From positions 1 to 19,975 of the forward strand of contig JACDFO010000013.1 of assembly GCA_013815785.1 (NCBI GenBank): a stretch of DNA of 19,975 nt. The letters run 5' to 3'. The translations under genes and the position numbers were made by a program. The notes under the pieces are model-generated. The model was not told the DNA's origin, made no database searches, and saw nothing but the letters and a program-made list of their open reading frames with translations. This document shows positions 1 through 6,987 of the stretch, in pieces. Each line of letters opens with the position of its first letter. The first letter of the stretch is position 1. This DNA is from Candidatus Saccharimonadota bacterium (lineage in GTDB: Bacteria > Patescibacteriota > Saccharimonadia > Saccharimonadales > JACDFO01).

Positions 1-72
1 ACGAACTTTGGCTAAACCTTTTCGTATGGTTTCACGCTTTTCTAAATCAACTGTAATAGTATCGGATGACAT
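1..72 (-). CDS. Partial 5' end of a probable ribosomal protein L25 (general stress protein Ctc family)
   Basis: Only the first 24 codons are in the window; the gene runs off the left edge on the minus strand. Translation from the ATG at 72-70 gives MSSDTITVDLEKRETIRKGL followed by AKVR. The pattern 'x-I-T-hydrophobic-x-h-E-x-R-E-(T/x)-x-x-K-G-h-x-x-(L/V)R' is how L25/Ctc proteins, which bind 5S rRNA, commonly begin. The identification rests on this short stretch only. A good Shine-Dalgarno (GAAGGGG) lies about 6 nt upstream of the ATG, with an extended -10 promoter beyond it. The gene is divergent from dedA. Confidence 0.5.
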   Translation of the reverse strand, partial: MSSDTITVDLEKRETIRKGLAKVR

Positions 73-107
73 TAGGACCCCTTCTCGAATCTGTAATAAG
101 ACTTTTT

Positions 108-116
108 ATTATAGCA
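108..116 (-). promoter_or_regulatory. Extended -10 promoter for the L25-like gene
   Basis: On the minus strand this reads TGCTATAAT, a perfect TGn-TATAAT extended -10 element. The predicted start near position 101 gives a leader of about 29 nt containing the Shine-Dalgarno AGAAGGGG. No convincing -35 is seen. It is back-to-back with the dedA promoter at 126-134. Confidence 0.6.
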
Positions 117-125
117 GATTTAGCC

Positions 126-134
126 TGTTATACT
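126..134 (+). promoter_or_regulatory. Extended -10 promoter for dedA, predicting a leaderless mRNA
   Basis: The sequence TGTTATACT is an extended -10 (TGn-TATACT). Only 8 nt separate it from the dedA ATG at 143, so transcription should begin at or within about 2 nt of the start codon. There is no room for a Shine-Dalgarno and none is seen. Confidence 0.6.
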
Positions 135-142
135 GAAGTGTA

Positions 143-799
143 ATGGCATTAAGTATCGATAAATGGATTCTAGGTGGCGGACTCATCGCGATAGGCGGTA
201 CTGTATTCGCTGAATCCGGGCTACTTATTGGCTTTTTTTTACCTGGCGACACATTGCTGTTTGGTGCCGGTATCTTGGCCGCTCAAGGAGTATTTAACTT
301 ACCGTTACTGATTGCTGTCATCATATTTTCGGCAGTTCTAGGCGATAACGTCGGGTATAGTATTGGGCGGCGTAGCGGCAAGCGGCTTTTTAGCAAAAAA
401 GAGAGCATTCTATTCAGACCAGAACATGTGCAAAGAGCCGAAAAGTTTTACGAACGTCATGGCGGAAAAACGATAATACTTGCCCGTTTTATACCTGTGG
501 TCCGTACGTTTGCCCCGATGATCGCAGGTGTTAGTAAAATGCCTCGTAGACGCTTTTTTGTTTTTAATGTGATTGGGGGAGTTTTGTGGGGCGGCGGCGT
601 TACACTGGCGGGCTACTGGCTAGGAATTAAACTGCCGTGGCTTGAAGACTTTATTACACCGGTCATTCTTGGTATCGTTGGCTTAAGCGTATTCATAGCG
701 GTATTTCACATCATAAAGGACAAAAAAGTCCGTCAATTACTGTTTATGCGAATGAAATCATGGCTGAGTGTTATTTTTTTAAATAAAAAAATAAACTAG
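143..799 (+). CDS. DedA-family membrane protein (SNARE-associated/VTT domain)
   Basis: 218-aa integral membrane protein of the DedA/VTT family. Some members of this family have been characterised as proton-coupled transporters or phospholipid flippases supporting envelope homeostasis. The diagnostic order of motifs is present: FAESGLLIGFFLPGDTLLF (about 22-40), GDNVGYSIGRRSG (67-79), and LARFIPVVRTFAPMIAGVSKM (113-133). The residues matching the essential charged pairs of E. coli YqjA are E24/D36 and R115/R121, with the same 12- and 6-residue spacings. The C-terminal half carries two further hydrophobic segments and ends in a basic tail. The gene is convergent with the 139-aa ORF, with 3 nt between stop codons. 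The start is chosen because it sits directly behind an extended -10. Family assignment is firm; the substrate cannot be told. Confidence 0.93.
   Translation: MALSIDKWILGGGLIAIGGTVFAESGLLIGFFLPGDTLLFGAGILAAQGVFNLPLLIAVIIFSAVLGDNVGYSIGRRSGKRLFSKKESILFRPEHVQRAEKFYERHGGKTIILARFIPVVRTFAPMIAGVSKMPRRRFFVFNVIGGVLWGGGVTLAGYWLGIKLPWLEDFITPVILGIVGLSVFIAVFHIIKDKKVRQLLFMRMKSWLSVIFLNKKIN
771..794. terminator. A/T-only inverted repeat at convergent gene ends
   Basis: TTATTTTTTT (771-780) and AAAAAAATAA (785-794) form a perfect 10-bp stem with a 4-nt loop. It lies across the last codons of dedA, exactly where dedA and the 139-aa ORF converge. It could slow or stop transcription from either side, but the all-A/T stem is weak and it may simply reflect Lys/Phe/Asn codons. 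Confidence 0.3.
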
Positions 800-802
800 T
801 AA

Positions 803-1222
803 TTACTGTTTGCTTAACTTAATCGCTGAATATATAAAACGAGGTATGTCGGCTTCCCGCCTGTTTTGTTCACGAATCCGAAGTCCAAACAGAGGTGCGT
901 CTTCTGTTAGGTTGTAAAGCGAAAAAGCCTTTCTGAACATAGTCTCGGATGTCATCATGACTGCTGTGCGCTGTGCGGCTTGCTGATCGTATCCTGCTTT
1001 TATCAAACCTACTTCAAAACGTTCTTCAACCTTATCAATCGGTCCATCGACAGCAAACCCAACTGCAATCAAATAACTACTGATTACTTCAAGAGTATGA
1101 GTATCGGTCATGTTTGGATCGCGAGTTAATTCCCACGTACTTACGTGCGCTAGGCCGTCCACGGCTGCATCATAATCTTCTTGAAGTATTTCTTGCCGAA
1201 GACTTACTAGAGTTTTATTCAC
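803..1222 (-). CDS. Conserved-looking hypothetical protein downstream of uvrA, GTG start
   Basis: 139-aa soluble protein, predicted largely helical, with no membrane segment or signal peptide. I do not recognise the family. The sequence is mixed acidic/basic with a C-terminal segment RIREQNRREADIPRFIYSAIKLSKQ. It begins with GTG at 1222-1220, seven nucleotides after the uvrA stop codon, so it could be the second gene of a uvrA operon. A perfect extended -10 (TGTTATAAT) overlaps the uvrA stop, however, and would place transcription start at the GTG. It can therefore also be made from its own leaderless transcript. There is no Shine-Dalgarno. It converges on dedA. Confidence 0.75.
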   Translation of the reverse strand: MNKTLVSLRQEILQEDYDAAVDGLAHVSTWELTRDPNMTDTHTLEVISSYLIAVGFAVDGPIDKVEERFEVGLIKAGYDQQAAQRTAVMMTSETMFRKAFSLYNLTEDAPLFGLRIREQNRREADIPRFIYSAIKLSKQ

Positions 1223-1228
1223 CTATAT

Positions 1229-1237
1229 ATTATAACA
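1229..1237 (-). promoter_or_regulatory. Perfect extended -10 overlapping the uvrA stop codon
   Basis: The minus strand reads TGTTATAAT; its TATAAT shares bases with the uvrA TAA stop (1232-1230). Six nucleotides separate it from the GTG start at 1222, which predicts a leaderless transcript. A TTGACA lies 7 bp upstream of TATAAT, too close to act as its -35. Confidence 0.6.
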
Positions 1238-4040
1238 TACTTGTCAAGTAATTACCAGTATATGAAGCTGTAACTTTTGCAACCTTTTCTGGTGTTCCTT
1301 CAGCTAAGATTGTTCCGCCGGCAGCACCGCCCTCTGGGCCCATGTCTATTAGCCAATCGGCATTTTTAATAACATCTAGATTGTGTTCAATGATAATCAT
1401 GCTGTTGCCTGTGTCTACGAGCGCATGCAATACACCTAACAACTTATCTACATCAGCCATATGCAGTCCGGTAGTCGGTTCATCCAGAATATATAGTGTT
1501 CGGCCAGTTGGACGTCGAGATAATTCACTAGCTAATTTGACTCTCTGAGCTTCACCGCCAGATAAAGTTGTAGCTGGCTGACCAAGTGCTATATAACCGA
1601 GTCCTACATCTACCATTGTTTGGAGTTTACGGGCAATCGATGGAATATTTTCGAAAAATTCTAAAGCTGTTTCGCAGGTCATTTCGAGCACATCACTTAT
1701 AGTTTTACCTTTATAGTGAATTTCTAACGCTTCACGGTTATAGCGCTTACCCTGGCACACTTCACACGGCACGTAGACATCTGGTAAAAAATGCATTTCA
1801 ATCTTAATGATGCCATCGCCCGAACAGTTTTCACAGCGCCCGCCGCGGACATTAAAACTAAAGCGTCCAGGGCTATACCCTCGAAGTTTAGCTTCAGGGA
1901 CGCTTGCGAATAATTCACGAATTGGCGTGAATAGTCCTGTGTAGGTTGCTGGATTAGAGCGTGGCGTTCGGCCAATTGGTGATTGGTCGATAATAATGGC
2001 TTTATCGAGGTGTTTTATGCCTTCAATGTCATCGTGACGACCTGGAACCGCGTTGGCGCGCATAAGCCTGGCTGAGAGTTCTTTTGCCAAAATATCGTTG
2101 ATAAGACTTGATTTACCGGAGCCCGAAACGCCACTTACGACCACCATTCTGCCGAGTGGAATCTCTACGTCGATATTTTTCAGATTGTTTTCTTTAGCAC
2201 CTTTTATGAATAGTGTATTACCGTTGCCGGTACGTCGTTTACTGGGAACGGCGATTGACTTTTTGCCTCGCAAATACTGGCCAGTAATGCTTGCTTCATT
2301 TTGAGTGACTTCGGCCGGTGTGCCTGCTGCAACCACCTCACCGCCATGGATACCTGCCCCTGGCCCTATATCAAGCAGATAGTCGGCGGTTTTAATGGTA
2401 TCTTCGTCATGTTCAACTACTAGTACCGTGTTGCCAAGATCACGAAGATGCTTGAGCGTACTAATAAGTCGTGCATTATCACGCTGATGCAAACCAATGC
2501 TTGGTTCGTCGAGCACATATAAGACGCCCTGCAAACCTGAACCGATTTGCGTAGCTAAACGTATACGCTGCGCTTCGCCGCCCGATAAAGTAACGGCACT
2601 GCGGGCTAAGCTTAAATAATTAAGCCCAACATTTTGCATGAACTTTAGCCGTGCACATATTTCTTTAAAAATCTGAGCAGCAATTTTCTGCTCTTTTGCT
2701 GTCAACTTAATCGTATCGAAGAGTTGATTAGCGTCATCAATCGACAGTTCGCAGATGTCCATTATTGATTTACCAGCGACAGTAACGGCTAAGACCTCTG
2801 GACGAAGCCGGCGACCGTGACAAACATGACATGGCCGTTCGCGCATAAAGCGCTCAATATCGCGGCGCATAAAATCACTGTCGGTTTCTTTGTGACGACG
2901 CTCGAGGTTAGGGATGACACCTTCGTAAGTTGTTTCAAAATCACGTCCGACACCAAGTCTGACCCTATATTTTTCACTTTCCGTTCCATACAGAATGCGA
3001 TGTAAATCTTCATCTTTCAGTTCGCCGGTAGGTATATTAAGCGAAAATCCATAACGGTCTGCAACTGCTTGCATTTTTTTGGTATACCAAGCATCTGAGT
3101 TGATTCGATTAAACGGCCGGATGGCACCTTCGGCTATCGTAAGCCGGCCGTTCGGGATAACCATTTCTGGATCGACTTCCAGTCTGTTACCCAGACCCGT
3201 GCAGGTTGGACATGCGCCGTGAGGGCTGTTAAAACTAAAGGTGCGCGGCTCGAGGTCTGGTATTGCCACGTCAGGATGGTCAATACAGGCGTACATAAGG
3301 CTATAAACAAATTCTTCGTTTGAATCTGCGTTAATCACTTTTAACTTACCGTCGGCTAAATCTAAAGCCTGCTCAACAGATTGAACTAATCGACCTCGAC
3401 TTTCTTGGTTGTTAACCAGACGGTCGGCAACGATTTCTATACTGTGTTTATAGTTTTTATCGAGTGTGGGGAATTCATCAAGTGCGTACACCACGCCATC
3501 GACTCTTGCTCGCGCAAACCCTGCGCGCTGAAATTGTTCTGGAACATGTTCGAACGCCCCTTTTTTATCGACCACAATCGGTGCCAAAATCATGAGTTTA
3601 GCACCTTCAGGCAAGGATGTAACTTTGTCTACGATAGCTGCAGCCGTCTGACGTTCGACAGGTTTATTACAAACTGGACAGTGTGGGATACCGATACGGG
3701 CATACAGTAAACGCAGATAGTCATAAATTTCTGTTACGGTAGCGACAGTACTACGGGGGTTTCGGCTGGTAGATTTTTGGTCGATTGAAATCGCTGGACT
3801 TAAACCGTCTATCTGGTCAACATCAGGCTTGTCCATATTACCCAAGAATTGGCGAGCATAAGAACTAAGTGATTCTACGTAACGCCTTTGGCCTTCGGCA
3901 TAAATAGTGTCAAAAGCTAAGGAAGATTTGCCGGAGCCACTCAGCCCAGTAATGACTACTAGCTTATTTCGCGGAATCTTAACATCAATATTTTTGAGGT
4001 TATGTTCCCGTGCTCCCTGTACGGTTATAAAATCACTCAT
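1230..4040 (-). CDS. uvrA: UvrABC excinuclease subunit A
   Basis: 936-aa DNA damage-recognition ATPase of nucleotide excision repair, at the usual full length for UvrA. It has two ABC-type nucleotide-binding modules. Walker A motifs GLSGSGKSS (32-40) and GVSGSGKSS (about 636-644) are each paired with an ABC signature LSGGEAQR (about residues 487 and 828). Zinc-binding cysteines are visible as CPVC (about 122), CPTC (about 278), and the pair CENC...CEVC (about 737 and 759) of the C-terminal zinc finger. It is preceded by a TATAAT only 12 nt before the ATG, which implies a very short leader, and no Shine-Dalgarno is seen. A 139-aa unknown ORF follows after 7 nt. No frame breaks. Confidence 0.99.
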   Translation of the reverse strand: MSDFITVQGAREHNLKNIDVKIPRNKLVVITGLSGSGKSSLAFDTIYAEGQRRYVESLSSYARQFLGNMDKPDVDQIDGLSPAISIDQKSTSRNPRSTVATVTEIYDYLRLLYARIGIPHCPVCNKPVERQTAAAIVDKVTSLPEGAKLMILAPIVVDKKGAFEHVPEQFQRAGFARARVDGVVYALDEFPTLDKNYKHSIEIVADRLVNNQESRGRLVQSVEQALDLADGKLKVINADSNEEFVYSLMYACIDHPDVAIPDLEPRTFSFNSPHGACPTCTGLGNRLEVDPEMVIPNGRLTIAEGAIRPFNRINSDAWYTKKMQAVADRYGFSLNIPTGELKDEDLHRILYGTESEKYRVRLGVGRDFETTYEGVIPNLERRHKETDSDFMRRDIERFMRERPCHVCHGRRLRPEVLAVTVAGKSIMDICELSIDDANQLFDTIKLTAKEQKIAAQIFKEICARLKFMQNVGLNYLSLARSAVTLSGGEAQRIRLATQIGSGLQGVLYVLDEPSIGLHQRDNARLISTLKHLRDLGNTVLVVEHDEDTIKTADYLLDIGPGAGIHGGEVVAAGTPAEVTQNEASITGQYLRGKKSIAVPSKRRTGNGNTLFIKGAKENNLKNIDVEIPLGRMVVVSGVSGSGKSSLINDILAKELSARLMRANAVPGRHDDIEGIKHLDKAIIIDQSPIGRTPRSNPATYTGLFTPIRELFASVPEAKLRGYSPGRFSFNVRGGRCENCSGDGIIKIEMHFLPDVYVPCEVCQGKRYNREALEIHYKGKTISDVLEMTCETALEFFENIPSIARKLQTMVDVGLGYIALGQPATTLSGGEAQRVKLASELSRRPTGRTLYILDEPTTGLHMADVDKLLGVLHALVDTGNSMIIIEHNLDVIKNADWLIDMGPEGGAAGGTILAEGTPEKVAKVTASYTGNYLTSML

Positions 4041-4052
4041 AAAAGCCGAGTA

Positions 4053-4058
4053 ATTATA
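4053..4058 (-). promoter_or_regulatory. -10 element for uvrA
   Basis: Perfect TATAAT on the minus strand, 12 nt upstream of the uvrA ATG. The predicted leader is about 5-6 nt, too short for a Shine-Dalgarno. No good -35 is visible at 16-18 bp, and no LexA-like box is obvious next to it. Confidence 0.5.
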
Positions 4059-4087
4059 CTACTTTTACAGGGAAAAATCGATACCCT

Positions 4088-4759
4088 TTAAGCTGCGTAC
4101 TCCCGTGGGTAGAAATCAACAGGCTCAAGTGTCGCCTCGCGTGCCACCGTGAGTTCGTCGAATGATACAGGTGTGTCAGAAGTGTCCGCCAACAAACTAT
4201 TCATAACATCGAGTGTCCTAAATAATTCATGCCTCGTCAGGTGTCCCTTGACATCTCCACACGTTACATGAAGTGGCTCGACATCACGCATCGCACCCTT
4301 AATACCAATTCGACCCATTTTCTGTCGTACGCCGTAGTACTCGAGTTCCAAATCTTCACTTTCCACCTTGTATCCCAAATTTCTATGCTTGAAGATAGCT
4401 GCCGCACCTAAACGCACTTCCAACTGGTACGGGAAGTCTTCTTTGATTTCATGTCTTATACTTGCTGCTTTCCTATCAAATTCATAGCCTAAGACTATGC
4501 CCCGGTTTAGTTGTGCACCCAGTTTTGTTTTGGGCATTTCTGTTACGTGTAACGAAGGACGAGGGATGACAGTGTCAGGGATTTCCCCGTCCTGGACAAG
4601 TCGTCTAAATGTTTCTAGTATCGGTGTTTCTGATTCATGGGTTAGACGACGTCTTATTCCAAAGGGTTCTGGAGCTTCACCTTTGGCTGCCATTCGAAAT
4701 TCTCTATTGGACGTGCGCCGACTACGCTGCGAGGCGTCACTTCTGAACTGTCTCCCCAT
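4088..4759 (-). CDS. Putative 2H-phosphoesterase-like protein (paired HxT motifs)
   Basis: 223-aa soluble protein. It contains two H-V-T motifs, SLHVTEM (H71, T73) and PLHVTCG (H164, T166), 93 residues apart, each preceded by a Leu. Two HxT/S motifs separated by roughly 80-100 residues are the signature of the 2H phosphoesterase superfamily (LigT/ThpR RNA ligase, cyclic phosphodiesterases). In those enzymes the two histidines act on 2',3'-cyclic or 2'-5' phosphodiester bonds. The region between the motifs is rich in beta-type segments, as expected. The N-terminal 40 residues are strongly basic and probably disordered, and the acidic C-terminal tail is unassigned. The assignment is motif-based only. 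A Shine-Dalgarno GGAG lies 4-8 nt before the ATG. The gene stands alone, upstream of uvrA and divergent from the PGPGW-like gene. Confidence 0.75.
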   Translation of the reverse strand: MGRQFRSDASQRSRRTSNREFRMAAKGEAPEPFGIRRRLTHESETPILETFRRLVQDGEIPDTVIPRPSLHVTEMPKTKLGAQLNRGIVLGYEFDRKAASIRHEIKEDFPYQLEVRLGAAAIFKHRNLGYKVESEDLELEYYGVRQKMGRIGIKGAMRDVEPLHVTCGDVKGHLTRHELFRTLDVMNSLLADTSDTPVSFDELTVAREATLEPVDFYPREYAA

Positions 4760-4872
4760 GAAATCTCCAAACCTTTATATTTTTTGCGAGAAATCTTACA
4801 CTCTTATGGTAACAATTATGGTTTAGTATGCAAGCGTATTATCCGCAACAGTTTTTTAAGATATAGCTACTG

Positions 4873-4878
4873 TATACT
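4873..4878 (+). promoter_or_regulatory. -10 element for the PGPGW-like gene
   Basis: TATACT, preceded directly by TG, ends 8 nt before the ATG at 4887. Predicted transcription start is at about 4884-4886, making the mRNA leaderless or nearly so. The GGAGAT just before the ATG would then mostly lie outside the transcript. Confidence 0.5.
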
Positions 4879-4886
4879 ATGGAGAT

Positions 4887-5303
4887 ATGAAACGTGTTTT
4901 ACGGTTCTGGAAGGTGTTTATTTTCGACCTGGTGGGAATAGCCCTGATGATACTCGCCATTTTGACGGGCTGGTTGCCGGGTCCCGGTGGTATACCACTT
5001 TTTATTCTAGGCCTGAGTGTTCTTGCGATCCATCATGATTGGGCTCAAAAATATATCGATCAGCTAAAAGACTATGTTGACTCTCTCGGAGATAAGATCT
5101 TCGTGGAAGACAAAGATGTCCAGCTAGCCTACGATATTATCTGTCCTGTCATGGTTGCTGGCGGAATTTATTTACTTTGGCTACATAATGCGACTTGGCA
5201 AATCACACTAGGAATAATATTACTATTTACAGGAGTGACTGTTCTGATTGGTAACCGAAAACGTTGGCAAAGATTTATCGCTAAATTTAAAAGAAAAACA
5301 TAA
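4887..5303 (+). CDS. Small membrane protein with PGPGW-like motif
   Basis: 138-aa membrane protein. An N-terminal hydrophobic stretch (about 11-48) is interrupted by WLPGPGGIPLFILGL (29-43), with PGPGG at 31-35. This matches the Pro-Gly-Pro-Gly hairpin that defines the PGPGW family of putative transmembrane proteins, with Gly in place of the final Trp. A central amphipathic, charged segment (50-78) follows, then two more hydrophobic segments (about 84-99 and 104-121) and a very basic C-terminal tail. The function of the family is unknown to me. It is followed on the same strand by a 56-aa membrane microprotein that has its own promoter. Confidence 0.8.
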   Translation: MKRVLRFWKVFIFDLVGIALMILAILTGWLPGPGGIPLFILGLSVLAIHHDWAQKYIDQLKDYVDSLGDKIFVEDKDVQLAYDIICPVMVAGGIYLLWLHNATWQITLGIILLFTGVTVLIGNRKRWQRFIAKFKRKT

Positions 5304-5316
5304 GCTAAATAAAATA

Positions 5317-5337
5317 TTATTGCATCTTTTGCAATAA
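5317..5337. repeat. Perfect inverted repeat overlapping the -35 of the microprotein promoter
   Basis: TTATTGCA (5317-5324) and TGCAATAA (5330-5337) are exact inverted repeats with a 5-nt spacer. The left arm contains the -35 hexamer TTGCAT (5320-5325) of the promoter at 5320-5348, and the right arm lies in the promoter spacer. This is where a repressor operator would sit. It could also be a weak hairpin after the upstream gene, but it lacks a T-tract. Confidence 0.45.
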
Positions 5338-5348
5338 AGGTATACAAT
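5320..5348 (+). promoter_or_regulatory. Sigma-70-type promoter upstream of the 56-aa microprotein
   Basis: TTGCAT (5320-5325), a 17-bp spacer and TACAAT (5343-5348) make a well-formed promoter. The expected start is near 5355, with a leader of about 22 nt before the ATG at 5377. The leader holds a weak purine-rich stretch, AGTGGGAA. Confidence 0.6.
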
Positions 5349-5376
5349 ACGCTTCAAATAAGTGGGAACGTATATT

Positions 5377-5547
5377 ATGTTAGAGTTTATCGTCTTGGGT
5401 CAGGTACCAGGCACAACAGTTCAAATCACCTACGCGCAGGTACTGATTGTATCAGCTGTATTATTAATTGCTGGAGAGGTACGACTTCGCATTAATCCTA
5501 CTTGGGCGCGAGATATCGCCAGAGTAATAGATAGCGTTAATCTTTAA
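5377..5547 (+). CDS. Single-pass membrane microprotein
   Basis: 56-aa protein starting MLEFIVLGQVPGTTVQITYA. One hydrophobic segment (about 19-38) is followed by an Arg-rich, probably cytoplasmic tail (EVRLRINPTWARDIARVID). I do not recognise the family. The ATG at 5377 is preferred over the in-frame GTG at 5362. The GTG lies within the purine-rich leader that would act as the ribosome-binding site, only about 7 nt after the predicted transcription start. The final codons overlap the end of sbcB on the other strand by 4 nt. A dedicated promoter with an inverted repeat over its -35 suggests it is regulated independently. Confidence 0.6.
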   Translation: MLEFIVLGQVPGTTVQITYAQVLIVSAVLLIAGEVRLRINPTWARDIARVIDSVNL

Positions 5548-6986
5548 GTTTCTTCGGGCATTATTGACTGTCCGTATAACTGCAACTCTTCTAATAAGTA
5601 GCGTTTCTCATCTGACAATCCTTTTTGCTCTGCTAATTCGCCGAGGCATGCAAAAAAACGTCCTAGTCTACTAGTATTGCCGCCGCTAAGAAGCTTGCGG
5701 TTTCTATAGTTTTCCCATACCGTTCTGTCTTCGTCTGTCATGATGCCAGAATAATTACGGGCTTTATACAAAGACAAAAGCGTCTGTAAGCGCTGATCGT
5801 GGAAAGAGGTATCTATACTATTCAACTCTTCGCCTGTAGCCGAGCGAACTAGTCCCATTTTTGTCTTATCCTCGCCTCCAAAGAAACCATCGTATAACCG
5901 CGAATCAACTTCTACTTCATCTTCAAGTAGTTTGGCTTGCTGTTTTTTATCCAGCAGTTCAACTGCTTGTTTAATCTTGCTACACAACTCCTTCTTAACT
6001 TTTTGAAGTTTTTTAAAATTTTCCATATAGATTTTTTGGTCAAGTCCGAGTCTTTGCTGGCTTGGTTCATCTAAGACCCCTAATGGCGCAATAGCGGGAC
6101 AACGATTGTATTTAAGAGTCTTTACCGGTAATCGAGGACCTGAATCATCCCTACGTCTGCGCCATGCTTCTGCTAAGGCTCCAGCATCCATAGAGGCGTA
6201 TGGCGTTGGATCGTGCCGCAAATCGAACTCGAGCGCTCCGCCTGACTGGCTTGGATGTTCACACACGGTCGCGACAACAGTGGTTTTTTCAAATTCGCTG
6301 GCATATTTTCCAGAAGTATAGACAAAAGCTTGATCAGAATTTACTATCTTCTTTACTTCATCTTTTGTGCGTATTTTGAGTAGATAGTTAAACAAGTCAG
6401 GCTGTTTAGTTTTTATAAGTTTCGCAAGTTCTATCGAGGCCATAACATCACTAAGCGCGTCGTGGGCATTTTCGTGAATTAAGCCATTTATGCTTGCTAA
6501 AAGCTCTAGCCTATTTGTAGCTATACCCTGGCTATCTACCGGCCATTTTATGCCTTCAGGTCTAAGGGCGCGAGTCATTCGTACTAGATCCAATAAATCC
6601 CAGCGCGACTTACCGTCCATCCATTGCCATTCATAAGCATCATAGAAATTACGATACAATAAAAAACGCATGAACTCATCGTCAAACCGAACAGTATTAA
6701 AACCGACAAAGATTGTGCCAGGAACAGCTATCTCTTCACTAAAAAGCTTCAGAAACTCAACCTCAGAAATACCATCTTGTAAGGTTCTTTGAGGCGTAAT
6801 GCCTGTTACTAGGATTGCATCTGGTTCTGGCACGACATCGTCAGTCATTTTTATCAATACATCGTGTGGCTTGCCAATCGGATTGAGTTCCATATCTGTC
6901 CGCTGACCGCCAAACTGCATAATTCGAGCTTCTCGTGGATTAAATCCGGATGTTTCAAGGTCGTAAAAATAGAATGTATTGGTCAC
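5544..6986 (-). CDS. sbcB: Exodeoxyribonuclease I (3'-5' ssDNA exonuclease)
   Basis: 480 aa, nearly the same length as E. coli ExoI (475 aa), and alignable along the catalytic half. It degrades single-stranded DNA from the 3' end in mismatch repair and recombination. DEDDh-type exonuclease residues are visible: D9 and E11 in YFYDLETSGF, the D102-D103 pair in VRFDDEFMRF, H175 in NAHDALSDV, and D180. Signature blocks such as TGITPQ, YRNFYD-Y-W-W, SRWDLLD and ALRPEGI-WP match ExoI closely. The remainder follows the ExoI SH3-like and helical C-terminal regions. It starts with GTG one nucleotide after the obgE stop codon and without a clear Shine-Dalgarno, so it probably depends on translation of obgE. 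Confidence 0.95.
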   Translation of the reverse strand: MTNTFYFYDLETSGFNPREARIMQFGGQRTDMELNPIGKPHDVLIKMTDDVVPEPDAILVTGITPQRTLQDGISEVEFLKLFSEEIAVPGTIFVGFNTVRFDDEFMRFLLYRNFYDAYEWQWMDGKSRWDLLDLVRMTRALRPEGIKWPVDSQGIATNRLELLASINGLIHENAHDALSDVMASIELAKLIKTKQPDLFNYLLKIRTKDEVKKIVNSDQAFVYTSGKYASEFEKTTVVATVCEHPSQSGGALEFDLRHDPTPYASMDAGALAEAWRRRRDDSGPRLPVKTLKYNRCPAIAPLGVLDEPSQQRLGLDQKIYMENFKKLQKVKKELCSKIKQAVELLDKKQQAKLLEDEVEVDSRLYDGFFGGEDKTKMGLVRSATGEELNSIDTSFHDQRLQTLLSLYKARNYSGIMTDEDRTVWENYRNRKLLSGGNTSRLGRFFACLGELAEQKGLSDEKRYLLEELQLYGQSIMPEET

Positions 6987-6987
6987 G

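Noticed and set aside
1724..3710. Several 60-100 aa open frames opposite or within uvrA
   Set aside because: They lie in other frames of a fully conserved uvrA gene and lack start signals.
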